Part shown: piece by piece, positions 51,640 to 64,000 of the stretch
How the letters are laid out: the number at the start of each line of letters is the position of its first letter
Position numbering within the stretch: the stretch's first letter is position 1
Position numbers and translations under genes: made by a program
Notes under the pieces: model-generated
Database searches by the model: none
What the model was told of the DNA's origin: nothing
The model's input: the letters and a program-made list of their open reading frames with translations, nothing else
Assembly (NCBI GenBank): GCA_023846275.1
Contig: JAIUJO010000090.1
Location: 344,277-408,276, forward strand
Length of the DNA stretch: 64,000 nucleotides
Reading direction: 5' to 3'
Source: Vanilla planifolia
Taxonomy: Eukaryota > Streptophyta > Magnoliopsida > Asparagales > Orchidaceae

Positions 51640-52780
51640 AGCTTTAGGTTATGTCTATGATTTTGGTTATGTTTAGGAAATAGCTTTAGGTTAAGTCTTA
51701 TGATTGCAATGAGTTCAAGACCTCTTGGTGAGCCGTTATGCATGTTATGGATAATGCCTTATGATAGCAAAGCCCTCAACAAAAAGCTTGGAAGAAGTTA
51801 AGAGGGTTGAAGTTAAGCATTAGAGATATATAATGTTTTGGCAAGGTGTTCATTATTTTTGTAATGTTGGATAAACCATTGTTTTCACATAGTTTAGTGG
51901 GTAACAATATGAGTTACTTTGACTAAGAACATAGACCACTAGATGACACACTAAATGGTGATCTAGGGGATATGTGAGGCTTAGAAGTGGCCTTTAAGAA
52001 GGGTGCTACCTTTTTGGTTTAGTTACAAGGCATAGAAAATTCTAGCTTTATTATTATTGTAATTTGTTTGATACCACACCTAAGGGTAGAACCAAACATT
52101 TTTTATTCAAATAGAAACTCAATGCATAACATAAGTTGGAAACTAAATTTTAAGAAGGATCTAAGATGAAACTTGGTACCTTGGTAATTCATTTAGGATT
52201 TTGAGGAAATGTAAATGTACCTAGGTAATTGATTATAGCCTTAGACAATTTATGAAGATTTTAGAAAAAAAAACATAGGCTATCCATGATAAGGGATTGA
52301 TAATCTTAGAAAGTAGATTTAGGGATGTAGAAATATTAAAAAATCTAATTAGTTGAATTGATATTAAGAAATCCTTACTCGAATCGAGTTTAAGGAAACA
52401 CTCCTAGTGTTATATTGTGATAGATAATTGTTGATATCATGTTATTAGTATAGGGAAATGATCTTAATTTAAAAAGCAAATGAATGTAGTGGACCTATGA
52501 TCTTAGCCCCTTCCAAAAGTGATTGGTAAGATAGATATTTGTACTTCCTAAGCCTGGTGGTAATGACTTCACATTATTTCTTTACCTTCTAAGATGAGTG
52601 TTGGGTCATGCGCTAAGAGATTCTAGTACTGGATAAGTGCCATTTGTACAGTAAGTCTTAAGAGAGAATAATATCACATTTTGTCTCATGGGGATAAGAT
52701 GAAGTGTTGGGGAATACATGTGGATGTTGAAAACTCTTAAAGCCCATAGAGGTTGGCCCACATTATTGGCATTGCGATGC
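51640..52780 (+). repeat. Right copy of the LTR-like direct repeat pair
   Basis: This is the partner of 50,171-51,400, separated from it by only about 240 bases. Such close spacing is too short for an autonomous element's internal region. A short non-autonomous element, a tandem duplication, or two insertions of the same family side by side would each fit. Confidence 0.7.
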
Positions 52781-54100
52781 TAGATGCGTGATGATAAGTT
52801 GCGATAGGATGGAAGTCATTGTCGTTATTTTCTTCTCTTGGCAACCATGGTAGATTAATGTGGACCACAATTATCCATTTATTTGTAACAAAAACCCTTG
52901 TGTGAACATAACATAGTAGATAAAGATGCACTTGCTAAGCCCTTATATCTATAGATGATTACACATTGCCATTATTTAGGGAGTAGTACGATTGGAAGGA
53001 TTTTTGAAAATTTCTTTATGAAAACTATGGGATTGAATGGCTAGATTTGCGGTGGAACGATTTGGAGAGTAAAGCTCGATCTAGACCATTAGATCTTAAT
53101 CATCATCAAATAGCTAGACCTGATCTTAAATATGGATTATTCTTAGACAATGTGATAATAAAATTACTAATAAGATGGCTAAAGAGTTAGCATATCTATG
53201 AAGAGGCTCATGAGATGATGATTATTTGATTGCAAACATGGGCAATTTGCTAGTAGAGATGACTCCCATAATTGAAAAGTCAGTCATGCAAATAAAGGAG
53301 GTTTGTCTAATCCTACATCAAACATATGAACTAAGAATATTTTTCTCAACACTCTACCTATGCTTTAGAGTTACCTGATTGATTGGGTTGCCTTCTCTAT
53401 GGTTTATTAAATTCAGAGTTAGTCAATTAAGTTCCAATTAGCTTATTATAGAGATCTAGTTTTTGTGTAAATTTATTATTATTTTATTTAGGAAAATTAG
53501 AATGAGTTTTTTTATTATTGCTTTATCAATAATTATTTAATTATTTTAATAATATTATTTTTTTAAAAAAGTTATTGATAAAAGACTTCTAAGGATGTGG
53601 TCAAGAATAAAATGATTATTTTGTTTATCAAGATAACAAGGTCAATGTTTCTTATTCTCAATGTTTTTTTATATTGTTAATTTGAAGACACCTTAATTGT
53701 TTTTCCTTGAAAGATTAATTTCAAACAATCTTAACATTGAAATCAAAATAAAAGTAAAATATCTAAAATTAAACTTAAAATAAATCTCTTGGTGGTTTAC
53801 CACTTCAATTAAGATGATATTCATTGGATTTGACATTTTCTCATCTTCTTCTTTATTTTCATTATTGAACTTTGGCATCATATATCTAAAATCTAAAAAT
53901 TAACTAAAACAAATTAAATAGAAACTCTTAGGGTTTATTATTTTCAAACAAGACACCAAGGCTAGAGGTCAACAACATAATATAAATCACCAATGAAAAT
54001 TTATTCATGCACTTTTGAATTCTATGTAGTATTATAATAAGAGGATGATTTATTATTGTTGAAGAATATATAGATATTCAATTTAGAATATGTTTTATAA
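52781..54100. other. Unassigned DNA
   Basis: No gene is visible. The first part (to about 53,450) is moderately rich in G and may be retrotransposon leader DNA. The second part, about 53,470-53,780, is very AT-rich. The open frame at 53,693-53,881 (minus) is low-complexity at its start and has no motif. Confidence 0.4.
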
Positions 54101-56090
54101 GAATAAGTCTTTCTCCCATAGCCAAATACTTTTTCATCCAATTGACCTCCCATTAGAAATGAGTTTTTTCTTTCTGTCAATGGAGAGGTGACATCATATG
54201 AAAGTTAAGGTGAGTTTAGTTCTTTGTAAGCATAGAATTTTGTTAATTGCTTTAGAATGTCGAAGAATTTTGTTGTTCCAACTAAGATTACATTAATATT
54301 TTTTGAATCCATGAAAGAAGTCAATAATAAAATCTTATTTTATTTTGAGATTCTTTTATATTAGTAATTATTGGTTTAGGTCTTTAACTTAATTGTATCA
54401 AATTTATTTTCAAATATTGTTTTGTTCCATTTCATAAGACATATTTTAGACATTTTAACTTAAGAAGTAATTGCTTTCACTCCAGAATAATTTGTAATTT
54501 CCAATTTCTTTCAAGAATTTGTAGAATGGACGCTATTTCGATCACATGCTCTAAAATTTGATTATATTGGGTTGAGAGACAACCATTAGGAAGAGTTGAA
54601 GCTATGGAGAATGACCTAAACATTTTTTCCAAACATGTTCAAATATAGCCCAAACAAGTTGATCAATATAAACATGATTAGCCAACACACTGTCAATGCT
54701 TTTGTACACCCATCATCTTTTCCATTTATTAGTCCATCAAAAGTATTTAAAGATAATGGAATTTAAATGAGGCTACACATATTAATGAATTCTAAAAATT
54801 CTTGAATTGCTTTCTATTTAAGAGTGGAATGCCCATTATACTCTATTAATGAATTCACCGCATTAAAATCACTTCAAATTATCTATGACAAATTGGACTT
54901 CTGAGAATGTTAGATGATACTTTGCAAGAGAGAACTTTTATTAGTATTTGAGCTTTTATCACGAATGAATATACACTAGACTAATTTGCTCAATCTTGAC
55001 GTTTTACCAATTATTAAGTTAATTACACTTCATTAATTATGACCTACAAAGAAAAATTTTCTTTCAAAGGATCCATTTCATATTTGAGTATTCCATAAAA
55101 ATCTTAAAATAAAAACGTTTTTGTAGGCTAAAATATTCTTTCTTCGTGTTCCATTAGTTACATTAATAAATTTAAAGGAATTCTCTTTTAAATAACATTA
55201 TTTAATAGGCTAGCTAAACATTTTTCACTATTCTTATTTTGTTCGATATAAGGATGTTTGTCATTTTTATTGGATAGATAATTCATGTGCTTTCTTTATT
55301 TCCTTTGTAGTTACTTTGTTTTTCTTGAACCATACTCTATCTTTTACTTTTCTACATACTCAAGACATGTGTCAAGTCGTCATCATTGTATTGCAAATAG
55401 CCTAAATGCATGGCCCTTTCATGAAGTTCTTCACTAAAATTATTTAGTGTTTCAATATCATAGAAATAGTGAGCGTTGTACTATGATACTTTGGAAAACA
55501 AAACTAAAACCACTTGTCTACTTACTCTATGAGATTTCCTTAATATGCTAAAATCATCATTGATATCAATAACAATTGTATTTTGTTAGATTGATGTACT
55601 AAAGACTTCGTTTACTTATACCACTCTTATTGATGTTTTCTTCTAAATTTTCAAGGAGATTGGCAATGGATTGGAGAATTTATTACATTTATTTTTGACA
55701 CACATTTTGGTGTTGATTCTTTTGAAAGCAATTGTGATTCACCTTATAGTTACGTATTATCATCGAACATATGAGTGGGAGGATTTAGTTTAGTCTTGCT
55801 AATGGGAATCTCTTGCTTATGTAATGGTTTATTGCACTTTTAATGAAATATGTAATGGCCATGTTTGGATTATCCTCAATAATTGCCAAGAAGACTCTGA
55901 TATTGAAGTTCATTATAATTACCTCATCTTTTGAAGTTCCCTTTTTTAGTGCACTACACTTTTGCCAATTCCACATCCATTTAGACCATGCAATATTTGT
56001 GAGAGTTAGCTTGATTGTCACCACATCCACTTTGAGGAGGTTCTTACTTGATTATGTTGGATTAAAAAGGCTTCATTGTTGAGGAAATGA
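54100..56090 (-). mobile_element. L1-type LINE remnant with endonuclease region
   Basis: On the minus strand, 54,900-54,780 carries the L1 endonuclease (exonuclease-endonuclease-phosphatase fold) landmark 'SDFNAV', followed by a Gly-containing loop and 'IQEFLEFINMCSL'. These correspond to 'GDFNVV...F..FI....L.D' in plant L1 ORF2. Further along, near 54,750-54,660, come a 'WTN'-like and a 'SVLANHVYI'-like trace, the usual end of the domain. Around 54,280-54,200 a 'TTKFFDIL' trace resembles the 'DRNTKFFH' segment between endonuclease and reverse transcriptase. An 81-codon open frame at 55,785-56,030 lies on the 5' side and may belong to ORF1 or the 5' region, but has no motif I know. Stops and frame changes interrupt the domain, so it is dead. 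I could not recognise a reverse transcriptase or poly(A) tail toward 53,500. That is odd, because LINEs usually keep the 3' end. Confidence 0.55.
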
Positions 56091-56389
56091 ATTGAAAGAA
56101 TTTCCACTAAAACCTAGATTAGTGTTGAAGAAGGTTTTACGTTTAGATGGAATTTAAGGTGCCATTTGAATGCTTTCTTTTTTAGCTACATTATGTTGTA
56201 AGATAAATGAAGCTAAAAGCATAAGTAGTCTTCCTACATATTAAACCGAAAAAGGACATCTTGGTGGATAAACATTTAATTATGTATTTTAGATTCTTCT
56301 TCGAGTAAAAATGGTATGCTTGCTTTCTATTAAGAATGATGGTCAAGAATATAGAACCATTTCCATAAACTTGATGGGTGGTAAGCATG

Positions 56390-58600
56390 CCAAAGGAGAG
56401 CCCATGTTGACCAACTTTCTCAGGCTATGACAACCAAGGAATACCATGAGTTTCTTTGGGAACATTTGATAGAACCTTGTATGTAATTGAAGCCATATGT
56501 ATTAGCAGTAAGACAAATTTAACAATTGTTGATTATTGGTTATCCGATGTCCAAAATTTGTTGGACGCATTGGGGTGGCTAATTGAGTGGAATGGCGTAA
56601 TTGTAAATATGCTTTTAGAAGGGAAGGTACCTACATTTTTTTGTGACTAATGGCATATAATATTTTAGTTTACCCTTAATAGTCATAAATGTTGAGATAA
56701 CTTCATGGTTGATTTTAGGCATTTCATTACACCAAAGTTACCGAAGCTTAGAGTAAGTGGGTGCTAACATAAATTAGATAGGGTTAGATTTTAGTTACAT
56801 GTTTTTCTTCTCGATTCATATAAAATATTACATAAGTGTCTAAGCTAGCTATAACAAAGCATTGCCATTATGAGGTTTTCAATGTGGGGATTAGACGATT
56901 CCTTAAGAAACATTTATCTGTCACCCGTTTAACAAAATATCAAGATTTAGTTAACATGCTATTTATCTATAGTAGGTAGAGCACTGGATAGATTCACATC
57001 ATGAAGCTAGGAAGAGAGAAAGGATTTAATTTTTTTCTTAAAAAGAAAGGACTATTAGATTTCATGGTAAGAAATGGCAAGGAAAGCTAGCAGTGATGGG
57101 ATTGTAATGGATAACAACAAGATACAAGGTATTACTAATTCGAAATGATTTATTATCATATCAATGATTTGTAACGTCTTATGCTATCCAAGATGTTATT
57201 CCAAGTTTGCCAAATTTTTCCATGGTTGTTGCATGTATTGGTCAGCGAACAAGAAAAGGTGTAGTTTTCATATTTTGTATTTAAGGTGCATAGAACTTTG
57301 ATGAGTTTGAAAGCAAATTGAGTTTAGCTTTATTATTTACCTCACTATAACATGGTAAGCCCTATCATGTCATCACTGAACCATCACATATTTGATTAAG
57401 CGCTATTCATATGTAGGTTGGTCTTGGTGTAATTTATCGGTATAAATAGTTATGTGACTAATGAAACTAGTTAATCCATGATTTTGATTTTAATGCTACA
57501 ATACTTATCCAAAACATTTGTGGCATTACTTATGTGGGGTTCAAGTTAAACTCTTTATCAACTACTTCTGCATAAAATATATTCGTATTGAAAGGGAGCA
57601 TCACTTATGGTAGCAACTCTTGTTAGAACTCATTAAATGTTATGGTTTGGTATAAAATACTACACAAGAAAGGGCAATTTAGTAGTTGATTCCTTCAATA
57701 AAGGACTAACCAATGAATCCATGTTTTTTAGCAGACCAAAAGGAAAGAGGCTAAGTTTGATTTTAGTTATATTTAGGATCAGTAGTGGTATAATATTTTG
57801 TACCTCAATTTGGCTTGTTTGGCATCCTTGATAAGTAGTTCGATTATTTGAGGTCACTTCAATAGTGGTACCTAGGGTTATCATTTTAGACTACAATACA
57901 AAGCTTACATCCCAATTTAGTAATCTTTTACATCAGGCAATGGTAACTACTCTTAGATTTTGTATAGCTATTCACTCCTATATTAGTAGAAAATTAAGAG
58001 GATAATTTATGGCATAGAATAAGATCTTACTCAAAATAAGTCCCAAAATTTTCCATTACTTGAATTTATGTATAAAAATTGCTAATAATTTGTCATTTTC
58101 ATGGTGCAATTTGAAGCATCGCATGGTTAGTGTTATAGGTTTCCATTGCATTGGGCAATGGCTGAGACTATGTATGCTTTTTGTCTTTAATTTCAGAAAG
58201 TGATTAGTAAGGAGATATTTAGATAGATTTGTAGGTCGTGGGTTGTGGAAGATCATCAAATGAAGAAAACGTTTGTAAACAAGTATTGGACCATTTTCAT
58301 TTTATGGATTGGATATCAAGTTTGACGAAATATGTACAAGACCACATATGAGATGTTTAAGAATAGCATGAGCATTGCAGTTATTGGTAGAACTCTTCTA
58401 GTTAGAATAGTTGATGCATATTTTTGAGTTCAATGTTAAATAGCAAGAAAATCCAAGTATAACTTTGTCAAGGTCCCTTTCATTTCCTTGGTCTAGCAGG
58501 AGGCTTATTTGAAAGTGGAAAGTTTTGTTCTTTTCGAATGGATGTTGTTTTTTTGGTGAATTTGAGGTTAAAATCCCAATTAAGATGTAGGGATTCTTAA
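56390..58600 (+). mobile_element. Ty3/gypsy retrotransposon fossil B
   Basis: This is a broken, ancient Ty3/gypsy element on the plus strand, with many breaks. A gag-like part lies around 56,400-56,660, where 'DYWLSDVQNLLDALG' corresponds to the plant gypsy gag 'AENWLREMEKIFDVL' landmark. An RNase H part lies around 57,240-57,720. Its end, 'FGIKYYTRKGNLVVDSFNKG', corresponds to the diagnostic 'DFEIKYHPGKANVVADALSR'. A trace near 58,470-58,600 resembles the final pol segment ('LVKVLW...EEATWE' and 'NFEDEI'). The order fits gypsy, and the 3' end is followed by an LTR-like repeat. The gag and RNase H landmarks are the firmest evidence; the parts between are too diverged to assign. Confidence 0.65.
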
Positions 58601-58789
58601 CCCTCCCTTTTGGCTAACCCATCCATGTTATGTTTCTCTCATATTGTTGATAAAAAACATTTATGTTTTACTAATTAGGTTTAGTTGTTACAAGATGTGA
58701 TTTTTATGAGAATCATATAGTGTAATGGTTCAAGGTTGATGGCATGATGAGTGGTGAAACCTAAAGAAGGGTTTGATTAAAATAAATAT

Positions 58790-59970
58790 ATAATACATTT
58801 TTGTATAATAATATGCTATAATTAGATACAAAATGTAATTGGGATCTGAGTGTAAAGCACATTTTTTATATAAGTACAACATTGTTATCATATAGTATAA
58901 TCACATAATGAGCATTAATGCAAGATTTCTCACCTTCTATTATACTCAAATTTTGTATCACAAAATGCAATTATAACACTTCATATGGAAAGATCTAGTA
59001 TGTTTAGCAGCTAATGTGAATGCATAGAAAGCTAACTCGTGAGCATACCAAGCATACCACATTAGCACATAATTGCACTAATAAGAAAACAAGCCATTGC
59101 TCTAGGTAATACTGTGACTATATATGAACAAAGTCACGAATCATCTAGGCATGATAATATTAGAAGAAAGATATTTGAAATCCAAGGACTTGTGTCGAGT
59201 GACTCAAAGATTTTATAATATTTTTTATGATATTCTTCTAACATAACTAATTAAGAGAATTATTGCACAAGAGAATTGTTGGGTAATGATGCTAAAAATA
59301 TGTGTGTGGTGTATCTATAAAGCATGTATGAATATTAGATCACATAATTATGATAACAGGTAATGTTTGTCAACAAAATAAGACTTTGGTCAATGTACCA
59401 TATGGTATAGGTATTGTAATGAAACAATACAAAGACATTTATTAAACCTATTTTTATTGTTAAGCTACTATTGTTCCATACCATTATAGTTATGATTCCC
59501 TAAACCTAAATAATGGAAATGACTTTGATAATTTTTGTTCCACTAGGATTTAGTGATTTTGAGTATTATATTAGCATGGTTTAATCCTTGGCATGTTCTT
59601 AGTAAGAGGGATTAAGGGGTTATGAATGAATATATATAAGGTGCTTTGATTAATTATCTTAAAAACCATAGAGAATTTATGAAGTAAATGCCTTGACTAA
59701 TGGACGATTACCTAATCCTATTTAAGTATTAAGATGTAACTTTTTTAGGCTTTAGCTAAACAAAGTCATCAGAATAAGTAAGGACAACTATGAGAAGCTA
59801 AGGGGAAGAAGAAGAACGATATATGAGCAAGAAGAGTGAAAATGACATTAAGACTTTAAGCAGGAAAAGTATATGCTCTTAAAAGTCATACTTTTGAATT
59901 GCAAGGCAGCGTGACACTCAAGGTTTTGCACCTAAATGTTCATAGTTTTAAAGTAAAGCTTGTGGCTGAC
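58790..59970 (+). repeat. LTR-like repeat, probable 3' LTR of gypsy fossil B
   Basis: It matches 38,930-39,990 in order and orientation (landmarks given there). It begins shortly after the last recognisable pol trace of gypsy fossil B, which is where a 3' LTR should lie. The LTR may start nearer 58,610 and run past 60,000; neither end could be fixed. Confidence 0.6.
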
Positions 59971-62614
59971 TTTATAAAGTGACATGCGGATAGTTCTAGT
60001 CAATATTATGATCAGATAGAAAGGAAATTAATTCTAACGTGAAAGCTATTTAGTAATCTAAAATTTATTCTACTTATTCCGCCGATTCAATAGTTGAGGC
60101 TAAATGTAATGATCGGATAGGCTCACTAAATAAAGACGGTGAAGGCTTCGAAAGCTCACTAAGTGTTTGGCATGGTTCCCTAAAAATTATAAGATCCTAA
60201 AAATTAAAGGTTGTAGTTATTGTATAATTCAATTAAGTAAAAAATGCATTGATGCCTAGTTTTATAATAATTCTAAACGGTCTAATCCATGGGTATAAAA
60301 TTTCCTAAGGTTCACGATTTTAGTCACTTGGACTAATCACTGATCATCACATAATCACCCTCAACTAATTCTCTTGGTTATTTATGACCATATGCTAGTT
60401 GTTTATTTTTTTATTAATTGATTTAATTTTTTTAGCAATAAATTTATGAAATGATGAAATATGATGAGCAAAAGACCTCATAAACTCAATAGAGTAGAAA
60501 TTATGAGGTAAGGGAATGAAATCAATTGGACTTTGAGGATGTTTTTCAAAAAAAATTAATAAGGTCTCAAACATGTTGCTTGATTAGTAAATTCAATATG
60601 TGATAATAAAAATCCCAAGTTGAAATAGGTTCTCCTATTAGGATTGAAGATGTCCTAGAGTTTGTTTGACTACATTTTGTTCAATAGTCTAAATATGATA
60701 AATTGATTAAATATTAAATATTACTGAAACTAAATGATTTACTTCGTGATGTGGTGAATGTGGTGTGGAGCTACCTAAAACTAGATATATAATAGGTTGA
60801 CTATCTATTAAATGTGGGAGTTTTTTTAGAAAGTCAACAAAAAATTTGTTCATACATTCTTTTAAAAAGGGTTAAGCTATGAGTGGTGTGGCAGGCATAC
60901 TAATAAGTGATTTCCTTATTATCACGAACTAGTTAACCTTTTAATTGGCTATCCCTCTTAATCTCAACTAGTCAAATGATACTATGTAATTTTCCTTTTC
61001 CTTTGTAATCCTATTTTGGAGTTTTTAGGATATAAATGATTTTTTGAGACATGTGAAGGGTGTAGCATGATCTTCTTTCCATTGCATACAAAAGTGCACA
61101 TATTCACTCTTCCATGTAAGGGATCATCTTGCTCATATGACCAATGTATTCCTAAGATATGATTGCTACTTACATTAAGACAACATCACATCATTATTCC
61201 TCAAGATGTTATCCTAGCTTTAAAGGACCATAACATATTTCTTGTATGAAACTTAAAGTTTTACCAACCTTGGATGTGTTTTGTGGGTGTGGATGGTCTA
61301 CGAGTATTAATTCTAGGCTTTTTGTATTGTTGTGCATCATGAAATCGGTATAAATACATCTATTTCAAAAAATCTTACATTTGCCTTTAATTCTAATAAA
61401 GATAACAATAATGTTAATTCATTGCCAATCTTTAAATGGTCTTAGTGTAGTTAAACTACATCTCATGATAATTATGGGTGGTGCAATATAGTAATGATGT
61501 TTACTTAATGCTTGTAATTCTTCTTCGCTTTCTTATTTGGCTATTTAAAGTTATCTTCCATAAATTTAACACTTTTGTCTACTTTTATGTCTGGATAGGA
61601 GTCTCTCAGGACACTGGGTTTTGACAAGCTATCTTCTTAGTGAGGGTTAGATTTGGCCTATTAGAGTTATGGGTGGTTGGCCATGGGTTGCTTATGGAAT
61701 GGAAGTAGTGAGAATTATTGTACTAATGGCACAAGTTTGGTGACAGGAAGTTGTTGAAGGAATCTCACTATTATAGGCAATCGATCTTGTTAAGAAAAAT
61801 CTTTGTGATCAAGGGCCACTTTATTTGAATTTCTAAACAAGTAATACTTCTTAAATATAGCTCAACTTGAATAGACTTTTTAAGCACAACTCATAAGTGA
61901 CACCACATTCATCAATAGACTTTTAACCTTAACACTGCCCATAATTAGGGTATTATCTAATGTTTATAGAGATAACACTTTTCAAATGTTTGAAAACACA
62001 ATCTTGAATATGATGTTAGCTAGGGTTTTGTCAATTTGTGCTTTCAAAACTCACTAAGGTCATACCAATCATAATAATGCCCTTTTCTAATTTTCTAATT
62101 TTGATATGCTCTATGGTCTAAACTATCATAAAATTTAGGGCTTCTATTTTAACCATGTTAACTTGATGATCTTCATTCTAATCTTTTCTTCTATCATAGC
62201 TATGTAGAGTAGTTCAATGTCTAGGTCGACATTCCAGCTAGTAAGGTTCATTTTTGAAGGATATTTCCCCTACTTCAAAATAAGTTTTCTTGGACATACT
62301 TGATGAATGGTTTCCACCTAACCCATGTTTTCTCCATTCTTCCAATCTTTTTGTGCATGTTTCTAAGGTTATTTATATCTCTTGCATGAAATGGATCAGT
62401 TTTAGAATTACATGTTATATTAATGAGTCTATGAGTGGTTGTGATGGATGAAAATTAGACATTCTACATAATTTTTTGGACCTAATGGTCATAAGCTATT
62501 AGGCTGCAAATAAAGGTCATAATTTTGAGTTTTAATGTAAAATAAAATTAAATATATTCTAAGATATAATAACAAAAGACTATATAAATAAAGCACTATT
62601 ATAGCTTCAAACAT
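59971..62614. other. Unassigned AT-rich DNA
   Basis: I see no gene, satellite or clear element. A minus-strand phrase near 62,250-62,270 could read as the 'SWN' start of a LINE endonuclease, but nothing downstream of it supports this. Confidence 0.4.
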
Positions 62615-62615
62615 G

Positions 62616-62654
<39 letters not shown>

Positions 62655-62656
62655 AA
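62615..62656. repeat. TA microsatellite
   Basis: About 40 bases of near-perfect TA dinucleotides with one or two interruptions around 62,640. It is a simple repeat prone to length change. Confidence 0.95.
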
Positions 62657-64000
62657 AATTTCTTTTATGAATTAACAATACATGCATTGAATTAAAAGAT
62701 AAATGTTTAATATTAAACTAAAATTAATGTATTTTCCTAAAGCTAACCGTATTCTAATACAATGCTAACATAGGATGTTAAGCTAAACCTTATTTTACCT
62801 CATAGGCAATTTAGAAGTTCTTAGATTCAAGCATTATATCCAAAGATTATCCTGTCTGAGGTTCTTCAAATTTAGAATTAGAAATCGTTTGATCATCAAA
62901 CAAGTAAGTAGTTTTCCTAGAAGCTAATAATGTCTACTATTTTTTCACTTAAGGAATATCAACAAAAAGAAGTGATTGAAACAACCCACAACTACTGTAA
63001 TAATATTGGTGGTAAAGGGGAAAGTTACACACATAGTGGAGTTCTTAAAATGTCAAATAAGAAATCAAATTGTCATGTTCAAAAACTACAAAGTTGGAAG
63101 CGATTAGTAAATTTCTTAATGGTTGAAATAAATTGGTTAACAAATTCTTTGGGGATTATGATGCTCTTATAAATGTTGGATAATAAGTCAAGATCTCTCA
63201 TTTTGAGACTCTTATGCTTATTCCTAAGACACTTTCAAAAATATACTATCTAATTATTTGCACGCAACACCCTTATATCAATCAAGATTGGTGATAGCAA
63301 TTCATTACTTCATTAAAAAATTTACTTTTGTACAACATGGCAAGCATCCTTACTTATAGAGAAGTTAAGGTTAAAAATTGTAATTTGATGGCATATGAAT
63401 ACGAAATAACATTTTTGAATACAAAGTGGTACATTTTTGAATTATTAAGGATATTTTAGAATTCCAAAAGTTACCACAAATTACAAATGAAATGCTTTTA
63501 ATTCTACCAATCATGTATCCTTCAAATGCTATAAAATGTAATGACATAAGTAGTTACCATATAGGGTTGTGTGTTTCATGCAGTGATCTAAAGAATGATG
63601 AGGCAGCTGGTAATGCAATTGAATGGTCAGTGCATGTTGATGGGTTATGAATTTTTATGGATTGGGTGCGTGTGTGTTGTTGGGCAACATGAGAAAGATG
63701 ATGGGTCAATATAAGTTAATAAGATCAACTAGTTTAAAAGGGTCGGCATGGGTCAAGTTGGCCATGAAATTTAGCACGGGTAGCAATAATGGTGGCACAT
63801 AGTACAATATGTTTGTGGCTACAAAAAATGTCCATAGCATAGTTTTAAGCCTTTTTAAAATCCTTTTCAACCAAATGTATTCTTGATGGAATTACAGGCA
63901 TGTCATAAAGATGTGTCGTACTCTATTTCAAGAATGAAATATTAAAAATGGTGCAAATTGTAGTTAAAATGCTTAAATTAATATGTAGGTTCAAAAACCT
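62657..64000. other. Unassigned DNA at the right end
   Basis: A plus-strand open frame of 80 codons at 62,930-63,172 has a more balanced composition than chance frames nearby but no recognisable motif, so I do not call it a gene. The stretch 63,580-63,840 is locally richer in G, again without recognisable content. Confidence 0.4.

Noticed and set aside
55843-56082. 79-codon plus-strand open frame
   Set aside because: It overlaps the minus-strand open frame in the LINE remnant and has no motif.
57660-57884. 74-codon minus-strand open frame
   Set aside because: It is antisense to the RNase H end region of gypsy fossil B.
62000-62460. Possible second LINE endonuclease start on the minus strand
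   Set aside because: Only a three-residue 'SWN'-like landmark is visible, with no supporting downstream motif.

Overview
This window is strongly AT-rich, gene-poor nuclear DNA, almost certainly from a plant. It holds Ty1/copia and Ty3/gypsy LTR retrotransposon fossils, an L1-type LINE remnant and long blocks of a degenerate satellite. I could not identify one intact host gene, tRNA, rRNA, CRISPR array or bacterial-type operon. Every mobile element looks old and broken. Long-retained, highly diverged repeats suggest a large, slowly purged genome such as a gymnosperm or a giant-genome monocot, but the species cannot be fixed from sequence alone.

Layout. (1) About 1-8,055 is a tandem array of diverged monomers of roughly 410-420 bp. 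(2) About 8,056-17,690 is the same satellite in the opposite orientation, so the two arrays meet at a strand switch near 8,055. (3) About 17,690-25,345 is a non-satellite block. It contains a Ty3/gypsy fossil (leader or LTR-like DNA, then gag-, protease- and integrase-like parts, + strand), a short coding-like stretch of unknown origin on the minus strand (22,802-23,035), and a pair of direct repeats of about 0.6 kb. (4) About 25,346-31,185 is the satellite again, in the first orientation. (5) About 31,186-40,000 is degenerate repeat DNA with weak copia-like and LTR-like traces. (6) About 39,998-49,313 is the best preserved element, a minus-strand Ty1/copia fossil with UBN2-type gag and two diverged LTRs of about 2.1-2.2 kb. 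(7) About 50,170-52,780 is another pair of LTR-like direct repeats. (8) About 54,100-56,090 is a minus-strand L1-type LINE remnant with an endonuclease region. (9) About 56,390-58,600 is a second Ty3/gypsy fossil (+ strand), followed by a repeat at 58,790-59,970 that matches 38,930-39,990. (10) From 60,000 to the end I see mostly unassigned AT-rich DNA and a TA microsatellite.

No genes work together here. The window is a record of satellite amplification and rearrangement, then repeated, partly nested retrotransposon insertion and long neutral decay. The points most worth a second look are the strand-switched satellite with an internally duplicated box, the unassigned coding-like stretch abutting the first gypsy fossil, and the probable nesting of the copia element at the edge of an older LTR-like repeat. 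I found no convincing new biological system. All repeat boundaries and similarity statements come from reading by eye and are approximate.
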